Notes under the pieces: generated by a model
Databases searched by the model: none
What the model saw: the letters and a program-made list of their open reading frames with translations, nothing else
Told to the model about the DNA's origin: nothing
Shown: positions 16,801-23,787 of the stretch, in pieces
Layout of the letters: each line of letters begins with the position of its first letter
How positions within the stretch are numbered: the stretch's first letter is position 1
Virus record (IMG/VR): IMGVR_UViG_3300030328_002514
Coordinates: 7,364 to 45,816 of that record
Reading direction: 5' to 3' (one strand)
Length of the DNA: 38,453 nt
Source: a virus
Made by a program: the position numbers and the translations under genes

Positions 16801-19800
16801 CAGAAGAATTAATATACAAACCAAATTCAACATTTGTTGGTGTTGGATCTACTCCAATGCAATATGTAGATAGTGGCGGTGGAATTAATTCATTAACAAG
16901 TCCTGTATTTGCTATTAGAGATGGTAGTGATTCATTCCAGATAGCAACTACTAAGACATTAGCACTTGCTGGTACTGGTGTTACATTTGTTGGTGTTGGT
17001 ACAGGAAATGCACATGAATTCCAAATGGCTCTTGCTAATACAAAAGCAGTCATTACTATTGATAATTTAATACAATCTCCATTAGCATATAATCCAATTG
17101 CATTCAGTCTTCAGAATAATACAGAAGATATTGATGGTGCTGGAACATTAGGTATAGGTACTACTGCAACCACGTTCTCACTTAGTGGTATTTCATCTCT
17201 TGGCCCTGATGATATTGTGAGGGTTGGTGAAGAGTATATGAAGATTCTTAATCTTGGAATAGGTACTGAAACAGATGGCCCAATTACTGGAATTGGAACA
17301 ACATCTCTTATTGAAGTTGAAAGATCCTTCGTTGGTTCAGCACCATCAGCTCATGCAAATAACTCAACTGTTCAACTTTATAGAGGTTCATATCAAATTG
17401 TTGGTAAGGAAGTATACTTCACAGATTCTCCTAGAGGTAATCCTCAGGTAGAGAAAGATGCAGGTAATTTACCTTTCCCAACATCATCATTTACTGGACG
17501 TGCATTCTTAAGGAATGATTATAATACTAACCAAATATATGATGATATAACAGATGAATTTACTGGACTTGATACCAAATTCAGATTAAGAGTTGGTGGT
17601 GCAAATACTGTTGGTCTAGGAAGTACTGGTGGTAGTGGATTAGTTCTTATTAGTAATATCTTCCAGAAACCATCTGCTGCAAATAATCCAGATAATAATT
17701 TCGAAATTCAAGAAGACACTAGTGTTGGAATTAGTAGTGTTGTCTTTACAGGTATAGCATCTGCTACAGGAGATGTTTATATTAGTGATGCTGATGTAAA
17801 CCAAAACCAACTACCAAGAGGTGGTGTGTTAATTTCTCTTGGATCTACACCAGGATTGGGATATGCTGTTCCAGTACCAGCAAAAGCATATATTGAAACT
17901 GATGCTGCTGGTAGTATTACTAGTATTGTTGGATTCCCAACTGTTGCATCAACTAAGAATCCAATTACAGCTGCAGATTATGATAATGTTACTGGTGAAT
18001 TAGAACTTACTACACTTAATCCCACTTATTTTGAATCTGGTGTTATTAAACAAGTTAAATTGGTTGGCCTTTCGTTTACATGTAACGATAGTTATAGTGT
18101 ATCTAATGCAGTTTATCAACAAACTACTGGTAATTTAGTATTAACAATTGGTGCTAATGCTTTAGGTGTAGGCCAGAGTGTTGGTATTGCAACCAATTCA
18201 TTAACATTTACATGTTCACAGGATGGGTATTCCTCTTATCATTCATATCCACGTCATGGTACAGATCCTATTGCTGGAATAGCTACACCAATTATTGAAA
18301 GAACTGCTGAAACCATAACCATTAATGTTGGTACTGGAACAGATTCTATACATCAATTTGTAGGTGTAGGAACTGATGCAGTAATAATCAATAGTGGATT
18401 CTCTGGTATAACAACTACAATCTATCCTAAGTATCCTGTAGGATTAACAAGTACTAGTGAAGATTATACAATTTTAGATGTAGATGAAAGAGATTATACT
18501 CATCAATTTGTAGGTACTGCAACTAGTGCTCTTTATTCTGGTGGTGATTTTGCACATACATTCGTTTCTGCTGACACTAATGCAGTAAACGGTAGTCTAA
18601 CTCCAAATGGTGGAGATTATAATGCTAATACTGGAGTTCTAACTCTTACATTCTCTGGTGCACATGGTGTTGCTGGTGGTGGAAATGTAACTATTGCTAA
18701 TGCTTCATTAATTTTCAAATGCTCTAGAGATAATTTCCAGACAGAACATAGATATCCTAGACCAAGTGATCCTGCATATGGACAAACATTAACCGCAACG
18801 GTACCAAATTTAACAACTATTGAAGTCCCTGTAGGCACGTCTCCTGCCTCTGAGAAGAACGTAACTGCTGCAACCTATATTCCCGCAACTGGACAAGTAG
18901 AATTGACTGTAGGGTCAGGCCATGGGTATAGTGCTGCATCCCCAATAACAGCAACTAATGCGACTTATACACAGTCAACTGGACGATTAGTAGTTACTAG
19001 TAATGGTCATGGTCTTGTTACTGGTGATAGAGTCTTATTAACAGATGGTTGTTTAACATTTACTTGTGCAAAAGACAGTAATGCTACAGAACATTCATAC
19101 CCAAGAGTAAATGATCCTGCTCATGCTAAATGGTTAGCAGTTCATGTATACACTATAAACACATTTACTGTATATGTTGGTGCAGCCGCAGATACCGCAG
19201 ATCAATATGCACATACCTTTATAAGTGGTGCAACTAATGGTATTCTCAAGAAAGTTGGTAAGACTGTTGGAATTAAGACAGAATCATTAGGATTCAAGTG
19301 CTCAATGGATAATTATGCAACTATTCATGATTATCCACGTTATGGAGATCCTGCAGGGGATGGTTCAGTTATTGGTATAACATCAGTAACTACAAGCACA
19401 ATTACATTGGATGTTGGTAAGTTACCAAGATATAGATTTACTACTAATGTAGGTGTTAACTCTATACCTCACCGATACCTTGGTAGAGGATATGCACTTC
19501 CATGGTATGGAGATGCAACATATGGTTCTGCTTATAGTGGATCTGTTTCTATAGGAATTACCGATTCACCATATGATCATAAATTTGTAAGTGCTACAAG
19601 TAATGCTATAGAAATTGGTGGTGATTATGGACATTCATTTGTAAGTGGTTCTAGTGATCTTGCAAACGCAGTATACAGTGGTGGAAATTATAAGCATACC
19701 TTCGTTAGTGGTGTTACTGATTCTGTTACTAAGGTTACTGGTGGAGGTAAATTAACTCCTGTTGGAGCAGCATACACAGGCTCTACTGGTGTATTGCAAA

Positions 19801-22800
19801 TAACCTTTGCATCTGCTCATGGAATTAGTGGTGGGCAGTCAATTAATATAGACAATGGTGCATTAACATTTACTTGTGATAGAGATAATAATGCTACAGA
19901 ACATGCATATCCTCGTGCATCAGATCCTATTGCTGGAGTTAGTACTGTAGTTACTGTTCCTACTACAACTACAGTTCAATTAAATGTAGGTTCATCACCT
20001 AATGTAACTACTACTATTACTAGTCCATATGCAGAGTACAGTCCTGGAACAGGTATTGTTACCTTCTTTGTAGCATCCCATAATTTCAATTCACCAACTA
20101 CTCATACAATTGCTGATGCTGGATACAATCCTACAACTGGATACTTAGATTTAACAGTTACAGGCCATGGTTGGCAGACTGGAGAATATGTTAAGATTGC
20201 AGAAAATTCATTAAGATTTACATGTGCTCTTGATAATCATGCAACAGATCATTACTATCCAAGATTTAGTTCTGCAGATAAAGATGAAACTGGAAGTCAG
20301 TGGTTACCAATTCAGCAAGTAGGTGTTAATACATTTGCTGTTTATGTTGGAGTTGCAGGAGATATAAATGCAGGTATTCATACATTTGTATCAGCATCTC
20401 AACCACTTACTAAGTCGGTTGATGAGATTGGAATTAAGACCGATTCATTAGCATTTACATGTGGTAGAGATGATAATCAATCTGTTCACACATATCCAAG
20501 ATTAGGAAAAGATCCTCTTAATATTTCATACAGTAAAGTTGTTGGTATTGCTACAACTGGTGCTACTTCATTCAGTATTTTTGTTGGAGTAACAACAAAT
20601 TCAACACTTGATGTACTTGATTCCACTTATGAAGGTGGAAGTGGCGTATTGAAAGTAGTAGTTGGTGAAGAAGCCATGACTGCTGTTGCTGCTAACAACA
20701 ATAGAATAGGAATTGTAACAGAATCTCTTACATTTACTTGTGATAAAGATAATCACAGAACAGATCATGCGTATCCTCGTTTATCGGATCCAGTTGTAGG
20801 TATCTGTACAGATGTTATTTCATCTGATGCAACTTCATTTGATGTGTTCGTTGGATCTAGTGTTGGTACTAATGGTGTAATAAATGCATCAATTGTAGAA
20901 TATAATAAGCATAACTTTATAACTGCTGGTGTAGGATCAATTACTGCAAATGCAGGTGGCCCATTTACAGCAACTACTGGTACTGAATATGATCCTTCAA
21001 GTGGAATATTAACAGTAACAACTACAGGAAGTCATGGATTCACTCAATCAGGAATCAATACAGCAAAATCAGGTACTACTTACAATCCAACTACAGGTAT
21101 TTTAGAAATTGAGACTGTAGGTGGTGCTCATGGATGGTCAAATGGAGACTTAATTAAGATTGAAGAGAATTCTCTAACCTTTACATGTACATTGGATGGT
21201 AATGCTACACAGCATACTTATCCAAGACCTGGTGATCCTATCCATAATAAGTGGATTCCAATTAGTAATGCATCTTTTGCTACTTTCCAAGTTAATTGTC
21301 TTAAGAGAGTACCATCTACAAATACTTCAACACATACATTTGTATCTGCAGCTGCTAGTGGAATCCAGAAAGCAAATAATACTGTTGGATTCACTACTGG
21401 TGGTTTAACATTCACATGTGCTAAGAACAATCATCTTGATCTTCATACTTATCCTAGACCTAAGAAAGATCCTGTACATAATGCAACCATAGGTGTTGAA
21501 CAAGTATTTGCTGCAAATAAATTTACGGTTAATGTAGGTAAATCACCATCAGGAACTGGAGCAAGATTAGATCTTAGTGTTGGTGCTGCTGGTACAAATT
21601 ATATTAATCCTAGTTTAATTATTCCAGAACCTTCATATAGTAATCTTGAAGTTACTGGTATATCAAGATTAGGTGAAGGCCCAACTACAAATACTGGATC
21701 AGGTTTATTAGTTAATGTTGGTATGGGTCAACGTCCTCGTGGAGATGAGCATAGATTTGTAAGTGCTGGTATTAATTCAGTAACTAGAAGTATTGGTGGA
21801 ACCTTGACTGTTTCTGATGCTGGATATATTCCATCAACAGGTATTCTTGAATTATCATTTACTGGTGCTCATGGTTTATCAGGTGCTAATACAATTCAGA
21901 TTGCTAATGATTCTTTAACCTTTACATGTGGTAGAGATAACTTCAACAGTGAGCATGATTATCCACGTACATCAGATCCTGTATCTGGTCAGAGTATTGC
22001 TATCACTGAAATTGTAGATACTGATACTATTAAGGTCTTTGTTGGAATAACAACCTTTAGTGATCTACCTTATGGTGAAATGACTGAATATGGACTTACT
22101 AGAAGTGGCTATGGGTTTAGAAGAGGTGATCAGTTTACACCTGTTGGTTTAGTTACAGACTCTAATTTAAGAGAAATAGTGACTCCTGCAATATTCACTG
22201 CAGTTGATATTCATAATGATTCGTTTGCAGCATGGCAATTCGGACAATTTGATTACATTGATTCTATTAAAAATCAGCAAGATGGATCTAAGACAAGATT
22301 TGAATTAAAATATGATGGTTCATTATTAGCATTTGAATCTGAAGATACTCCAGCATTCCCTGAAATGAATCTTTCAAATGCATTATTAATTATCATTAAT
22401 GGTGCTATTCAAGAACCAGGAGTTGCATATGACTTTGATGGAGGAACATCATTCGTCTTTAGGGAAGCACCTAGAGCAACTGATGATGTAAGTATATTCT
22501 TCTATCGTGGAACTGATGGTGAAGATACTCTTCTAATTACTGATATTAAAGAAACACTAAAACCTGGTGATATTATTGAACTATTGAGAATGGAGTCTGA
22601 TAAAGTAAGTCAGACCGATAGAACAATCGAAGCGATTGTTGATTCTGATAGAATAGAAACTAGTTTCTATACTGGGGCAGGAATTACTAGTGAAAGAAAG
22701 CAGTTTAGTTGGACTAAACAAAAAGTTGATAAAATTATCGGTGGTCAGGTTGTTTCTAAAGCAAGAAGTATAACAGAACCATTAGTCTTCCCAACAGCGA

Positions 22801-23753
22801 AGATTATAAGAGATCTATCTTCTACAGAAACTGGCCAAATATTTGTTGATAATGCATCCATATTTAATTATGAAGGAGATCTTCCTACTAAACCTATTGG
22901 TGGATTTATTGTAGATAATGCAATTCCAGAACCTCGTGCTGCATCTTTAACTGCTACAATCAATGCTTCTGGTCAATTATCAGGGCTCACTATTGTAGAT
23001 GGTGGTCTTGGATATGTCGGTGCTTCAACTAATCTATCAGTTGGAATACCAACAAGTGGTATTGGTGTTGGTATAGGAACTACTGCTACTGCTACTGCTA
23101 CTATAACAAATGGAGTTATCTCAGGTACTTCAATTACAAATGCAGGATTTGGATACACTTCTACCAATGTACCTAAAGTTATAGCACCATTACCATTATA
23201 TAAATCTGAATTAGTAAGTAATATTACTGCTGTTCAAGATATTACTGGATCTATTACAGGAATTGGTACAACTACTAAAGCAGGATCATCCAGTGGTTTA
23301 GCATTGATGTTTGAAGTATACTCTGCTGGTGGCCTTGCTGTCTTAGCAGATGGTCGTCCGATCAGTGTTTTTGATACACAGATAGGAACAGGTGTAACTT
23401 CAATATATGATTCTGATAGTGAAATAATTGGTATAGGAACAGAATTCCTAGACAATATTTACAATATTAGTGGTAATCATGGAGGATATAGTGGTACTAC
23501 CTCAATTTTAGTATGTAACATTAAATCTGATACTGTACATACTGGGCTCAGTACTACAGGTGCATGGACAAATAATCCAGCAGGACACTTCTCAATGGGT
23601 AGATTGAGTGGAACAATTACCAGAAATACAGGTAATCCAATAGCAATTGGTGTTAGTGGTTTAACCGTTAATTCTGGTCTAACTACCTTCCCAACAATAC
23701 AGAGAAGGTTAGAAGGTTTTAGAGATAGTGGGGCTGTCGATCCAACATCTTAA
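7845..23753 (+). CDS. gp7: Giant gp7-like baseplate protein with YHYH domain and repeats (5302 aa)
   Basis: One unbroken frame of 15.9 kb. Residues about 9-46 and 152-239 form a helical segment matching the C-terminal part of T4 gp7 (here RSLYNAKGTDESFRILFNAL; T4 has a YSTKGIEASYKFLFKVLY-like stretch). The position between gp6 and gp8 agrees. T4 gp7 has 1032 residues, so this is about five times longer. Beta-rich modules follow: GxGY modules, GTHKF modules, and a YHYH domain around 1225-1370 (IGWAYDGNPIYGP; DANNGRFAKTPEFPDGIYAY). Residues 3400-4740 hold eleven C-x2-[DN]-x5-H-x-Y-P-R motifs. A fibre-type domain near 4784-4892 (LLIIINGAIQEPGVAYDF) precedes more GxGY modules. It probably forms wedge core plus extended surface arms; the arms are inference. 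The start has only a weak GGA upstream. Confidence 0.85.
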   Translation: MIQTGIEPKVKVQQIIENQLPEYVLSESPNAVEFLKQYYISQEYQGGVIDISDNLDQYLKLDNLTPDVVVGQTTLSTGITTSSDVIPVSSTKGFPNEWGLLKINNEIITYTGVTTNSFIGAKRGFSGITSYHQELNQEELTFSTSSTADHLSGTYVQNLSSLFLQEFYKKLKFSLTPGLENVDFDANLNAGTFIKEARSLYNAKGTDESFRILFNALYDETPKVVNLEEYLLKPSSANYVRREIVIAEALGGDVTKLAGQTLYKTSDVNTNASISEVEGFSRVGVALTTIQNYYKLALFIGYDDSDSTIQGNFDITQATRSLDNIGAGASVITVDSTIGFGQTGTIISAGNTSIDYTNKSVNQFFGCTGIGVSIKKADEIRSNNTYYGYEDGDITKKVELRLTGVLSDFEQVSTNLNINEGEIISVKNVGDFIENPAINASFKEVFANSWIYNTSCRYFIEGQSFATASQFTSKAKIDKSSLKKGDLVEIVRSGSNNVVPFNNGNLESTILSIAGDYTITLSDALSVEGAIDIRRKPNYAVSTAVPLQFSNILSDTSNLYIKDDTEEAYYAANSLPSGRAGVTTDFLNIITTDVKSATSSGLDDLITNTLDQYSTVIFPSAVPFFTGDEIYYKPNGAHYVGLETGRYYCEIVSTDKKKVRLYGSRASIESATYIPLQPAGGTHKFILNSQRSEEISPQKSLKKFSLTSSSNRANQTETDPGTTGLMINGVEITNYKSEDNVYYGPLKSANVVTNGSGYDVVNPPNIAVSAGVGTNALIQPVVQGSVTKVYIDPQGFDINEVQSVNVVGGNGNAVLEPLIAKKSREVEFDGRQTAYSGGVNETDDTITFLTDHTFQNAQEVIYKSNGNEGIGLDVVTETLVNNASYFVEVIDNKTVKLYDSAINAINKTNVVGLGISNTSGTHKFSTLPNQKSVIGIEVIDGGTLTNRKLHVKPTGISTQYNKVVYKDHGFGNGDIVEYTTAVGVGTTVPQAITGLTISTGITTTANYYQVLKVDNDSFRLTNAGLGGTDPTNFNRDNFVKFESEGKGFQVFKYPDISVSLKYSPVGFGTITQSVEEMILTPTVTGTIIDAYLYEPGTGYGSTIINFEKKPTITIQNGRNASLKANIIGGKLDSVDINYGGVEYYSVPDLEIVDSTGAGSGAKLRPIITNNKISSVQVVSTGIGYSAASTTVKITSAGKGGNIDCFVRPLTIDMVEKYGDSELFVESDDKLKYTVVGYGETYRTSFGEVGTGITIASKIIGWAYDGNPIYGPFAYSNPQDSNSTPKRLLSGYSLDASSVFDRPSTTVFPEGFFVDDNKFDDSGDLDANNGRFAKTPEFPDGIYAYYATIKDSGAQNKPQFPYFIGNSYRSIPQEQPLTQDYDYATNNLIRNTFPYRVAEKDIDNDFIIETNEISNQKAIIESVTSGTIDELNVVDAGDNYQINEGLIFNESGTNGEGLSSKVSSLVGRPIVDIQTAVTTFDNTILTWNPDNVQVNILPQHSLVNRDNVVISGLSTVLTELNGRYQIGIVTASTQVIAEVPTVGSLPNATEIYVSTIPESLGIGNSITIGAETMQVLEIYPNERIIRANRGSTGLVHGVGSTISIIPDSFTIPKTVPYFESAINNIAYFNPIKAVGFGVTPGVTHTSTFGFGSTTITRSIPTQTIYIPNHKFKNNESVTVSVPGGAAQISIANSSGTVSYNLPQEVYVTNRGKNYVGIKTGVGIGFSDVYFTGGGTNYNNYLITTKFEQVLAKTQKINSTVSISTSFTHGLVVGDQIDLNVKSNLSVGIGTSTGVRLKRNADTGNILVNPISFNNTGINSITNEITLSEHGLETGDRVFYEANDVASGLSTGGYFVFKVDDDVIKLTESSKDAYTNPPIVVGMADTGGSIQSLSLINPSLFTVGNSDLVFDIVDPSLEGYDLKFYYDNKFKNEFVSTGYTGAAAFTITGVGTAGIGTLATRTLNYDSMLPSELYYNLEKGGFISTADTQVEKYSLINFADSLYNDRYNVIATGSTTFDISLRQIPERLDYSNETSSLEYTTTSLTAFGGVDQADVNFSGFGYKRLPNFVGIGTTTTGSGAYIIPASKSIGNANQVRIINEGFEYSSDKTLKPNAFISPLIVVENSNTIGVVTVTDGGDGYLSAPNIAIVHPTTRKKIDSGLLKATLTGPAVGDVEVVVAPSGLPELPVELFTTNNTNGIGIKTVTSNNTGIFTCYITTPSTGYSPLPFTVGDEVFIENMVKVGTAGTGFNSVDLGYRFPKVIAYTPGTTDSVTLDATEFTTNCGVAVTDQGSLAVIINKNNYPTFTTYQYPSQFIVGEQIISNDVVRDLYITSTEDDARNPDFIKVFGTYQLSPDEVIVGKDSGTIAAIVSLTENLGRYSVSYAAKKDIGWTNDTGKLNLDNQVLPDNDYFQNLSYTVKSSQEYSTLRSPVNGLLHTAGLKNFADTGITSTTVVSGIGSTDQSLSIIDLTGDERVDTLYNWTTAYDLEYNSTVGNLALTGKASKFVEVENKRLSSYLLGRSNQVLIVDDINRQFSNLDGEPSEFLNLFEIEASQLNTFESLFVRVTNLDQTDIQTADLVLLNNFGTESVLLEKQKLNDETSIGTFDVQETSLGDSYLRFIPLPDAYNTDYDLKVIRTQFNELAGVGTYAVGFVNITGSVGIATTLSAGITTTRIVGLNSEKYSSLHLQNHLLNETTNEQNYLELYVTHDGENTYTSEYFVDTHSDLGMYSNTLMGEFEVGFSTDSGYGNELIVEYKNDSTDKIQLKSKIVGFGTTAVGVGTYRFLAPGQPQGSEQTALYQSDYATGTGTRNVFSVLNTDFNAVKSVIEVSAGSTKALHQVYLMHDTGDVYTQPSPFISVGSTSVSDSMSGIGSFNGKFNGNQLQLEFIPDSAYASTEIQVSSLNLCMYGPLDTLNEELTSDLEFGSGRENLKLFFYNAINGDRINRKNFTLTSGSTPIFAKTFNPAATNIVNLTSGTFSIDNHWFRTAEELIYKPNSTFVGVGSTPMQYVDSGGGINSLTSPVFAIRDGSDSFQIATTKTLALAGTGVTFVGVGTGNAHEFQMALANTKAVITIDNLIQSPLAYNPIAFSLQNNTEDIDGAGTLGIGTTATTFSLSGISSLGPDDIVRVGEEYMKILNLGIGTETDGPITGIGTTSLIEVERSFVGSAPSAHANNSTVQLYRGSYQIVGKEVYFTDSPRGNPQVEKDAGNLPFPTSSFTGRAFLRNDYNTNQIYDDITDEFTGLDTKFRLRVGGANTVGLGSTGGSGLVLISNIFQKPSAANNPDNNFEIQEDTSVGISSVVFTGIASATGDVYISDADVNQNQLPRGGVLISLGSTPGLGYAVPVPAKAYIETDAAGSITSIVGFPTVASTKNPITAADYDNVTGELELTTLNPTYFESGVIKQVKLVGLSFTCNDSYSVSNAVYQQTTGNLVLTIGANALGVGQSVGIATNSLTFTCSQDGYSSYHSYPRHGTDPIAGIATPIIERTAETITINVGTGTDSIHQFVGVGTDAVIINSGFSGITTTIYPKYPVGLTSTSEDYTILDVDERDYTHQFVGTATSALYSGGDFAHTFVSADTNAVNGSLTPNGGDYNANTGVLTLTFSGAHGVAGGGNVTIANASLIFKCSRDNFQTEHRYPRPSDPAYGQTLTATVPNLTTIEVPVGTSPASEKNVTAATYIPATGQVELTVGSGHGYSAASPITATNATYTQSTGRLVVTSNGHGLVTGDRVLLTDGCLTFTCAKDSNATEHSYPRVNDPAHAKWLAVHVYTINTFTVYVGAAADTADQYAHTFISGATNGILKKVGKTVGIKTESLGFKCSMDNYATIHDYPRYGDPAGDGSVIGITSVTTSTITLDVGKLPRYRFTTNVGVNSIPHRYLGRGYALPWYGDATYGSAYSGSVSIGITDSPYDHKFVSATSNAIEIGGDYGHSFVSGSSDLANAVYSGGNYKHTFVSGVTDSVTKVTGGGKLTPVGAAYTGSTGVLQITFASAHGISGGQSINIDNGALTFTCDRDNNATEHAYPRASDPIAGVSTVVTVPTTTTVQLNVGSSPNVTTTITSPYAEYSPGTGIVTFFVASHNFNSPTTHTIADAGYNPTTGYLDLTVTGHGWQTGEYVKIAENSLRFTCALDNHATDHYYPRFSSADKDETGSQWLPIQQVGVNTFAVYVGVAGDINAGIHTFVSASQPLTKSVDEIGIKTDSLAFTCGRDDNQSVHTYPRLGKDPLNISYSKVVGIATTGATSFSIFVGVTTNSTLDVLDSTYEGGSGVLKVVVGEEAMTAVAANNNRIGIVTESLTFTCDKDNHRTDHAYPRLSDPVVGICTDVISSDATSFDVFVGSSVGTNGVINASIVEYNKHNFITAGVGSITANAGGPFTATTGTEYDPSSGILTVTTTGSHGFTQSGINTAKSGTTYNPTTGILEIETVGGAHGWSNGDLIKIEENSLTFTCTLDGNATQHTYPRPGDPIHNKWIPISNASFATFQVNCLKRVPSTNTSTHTFVSAAASGIQKANNTVGFTTGGLTFTCAKNNHLDLHTYPRPKKDPVHNATIGVEQVFAANKFTVNVGKSPSGTGARLDLSVGAAGTNYINPSLIIPEPSYSNLEVTGISRLGEGPTTNTGSGLLVNVGMGQRPRGDEHRFVSAGINSVTRSIGGTLTVSDAGYIPSTGILELSFTGAHGLSGANTIQIANDSLTFTCGRDNFNSEHDYPRTSDPVSGQSIAITEIVDTDTIKVFVGITTFSDLPYGEMTEYGLTRSGYGFRRGDQFTPVGLVTDSNLREIVTPAIFTAVDIHNDSFAAWQFGQFDYIDSIKNQQDGSKTRFELKYDGSLLAFESEDTPAFPEMNLSNALLIIINGAIQEPGVAYDFDGGTSFVFREAPRATDDVSIFFYRGTDGEDTLLITDIKETLKPGDIIELLRMESDKVSQTDRTIEAIVDSDRIETSFYTGAGITSERKQFSWTKQKVDKIIGGQVVSKARSITEPLVFPTAKIIRDLSSTETGQIFVDNASIFNYEGDLPTKPIGGFIVDNAIPEPRAASLTATINASGQLSGLTIVDGGLGYVGASTNLSVGIPTSGIGVGIGTTATATATITNGVISGTSITNAGFGYTSTNVPKVIAPLPLYKSELVSNITAVQDITGSITGIGTTTKAGSSSGLALMFEVYSAGGLAVLADGRPISVFDTQIGTGVTSIYDSDSEIIGIGTEFLDNIYNISGNHGGYSGTTSILVCNIKSDTVHTGLSTTGAWTNNPAGHFSMGRLSGTITRNTGNPIAIGVSGLTVNSGLTTFPTIQRRLEGFRDSGAVDPTS
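18060..22060 (+). repeat. Eleven-copy Cys-His-YPR protein repeat with A-B-C super-repeat
   Basis: Within the giant protein the motif F-[TK]-C-x2-[DN]-x5-H-x-Y-P-R occurs eleven times. Its Cys codons are at 18213, 18720, 19065, 19299, 19875, 20223, 20460, 20739, 21186, 21417 and 21927. The copies fall into three kinds. A has AHG(L/V/I)SGxxxIxI upstream, B has GHGWxTGDxxKI and KW(I/L) downstream, C has VGIKTxSL. The order is C-A-B-C-A-B-C-C'-B-C-A. Spacing in residues is A to B 115 and 116; B to C 78, 79 and 77; C to A 169, 192 and 170. HxFVSA strands lie between copies. Confidence 0.9.
23085..23102 (+). repeat. Short tandem repeat (GCTACT)3
   Basis: Three perfect tandem GCTACT units inside the giant gene, coding alternating Ala and Thr in a GxGY-type module near the C-terminus. 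It keeps frame on gain or loss of units. Confidence 0.8.
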
Positions 23754-23761
23754 TAAACTAT

Positions 23762-23769
23762 TATAAATA
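23762..23769 (+). promoter_or_regulatory. T4-type late promoter for gene 8
   Basis: An exact TATAAATA in the 34-base gap between the giant gene and gene 8, 18 bases before the ATG, the same distance as at gene 25. Confidence 0.85.
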
Positions 23770-23787
23770 TCTAAAAAACAAATTAAT

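Noticed and set aside
21196-21408. 70-codon frame on the plus strand inside the giant gene
   Set aside because: Alternative frame of a repetitive coding region with no start signal.
18060-22060. CRISPR array or DNA-level satellite
   Set aside because: Units are long, coding, diverged in DNA and conserved as protein motifs; there are no constant short repeats with spacers.
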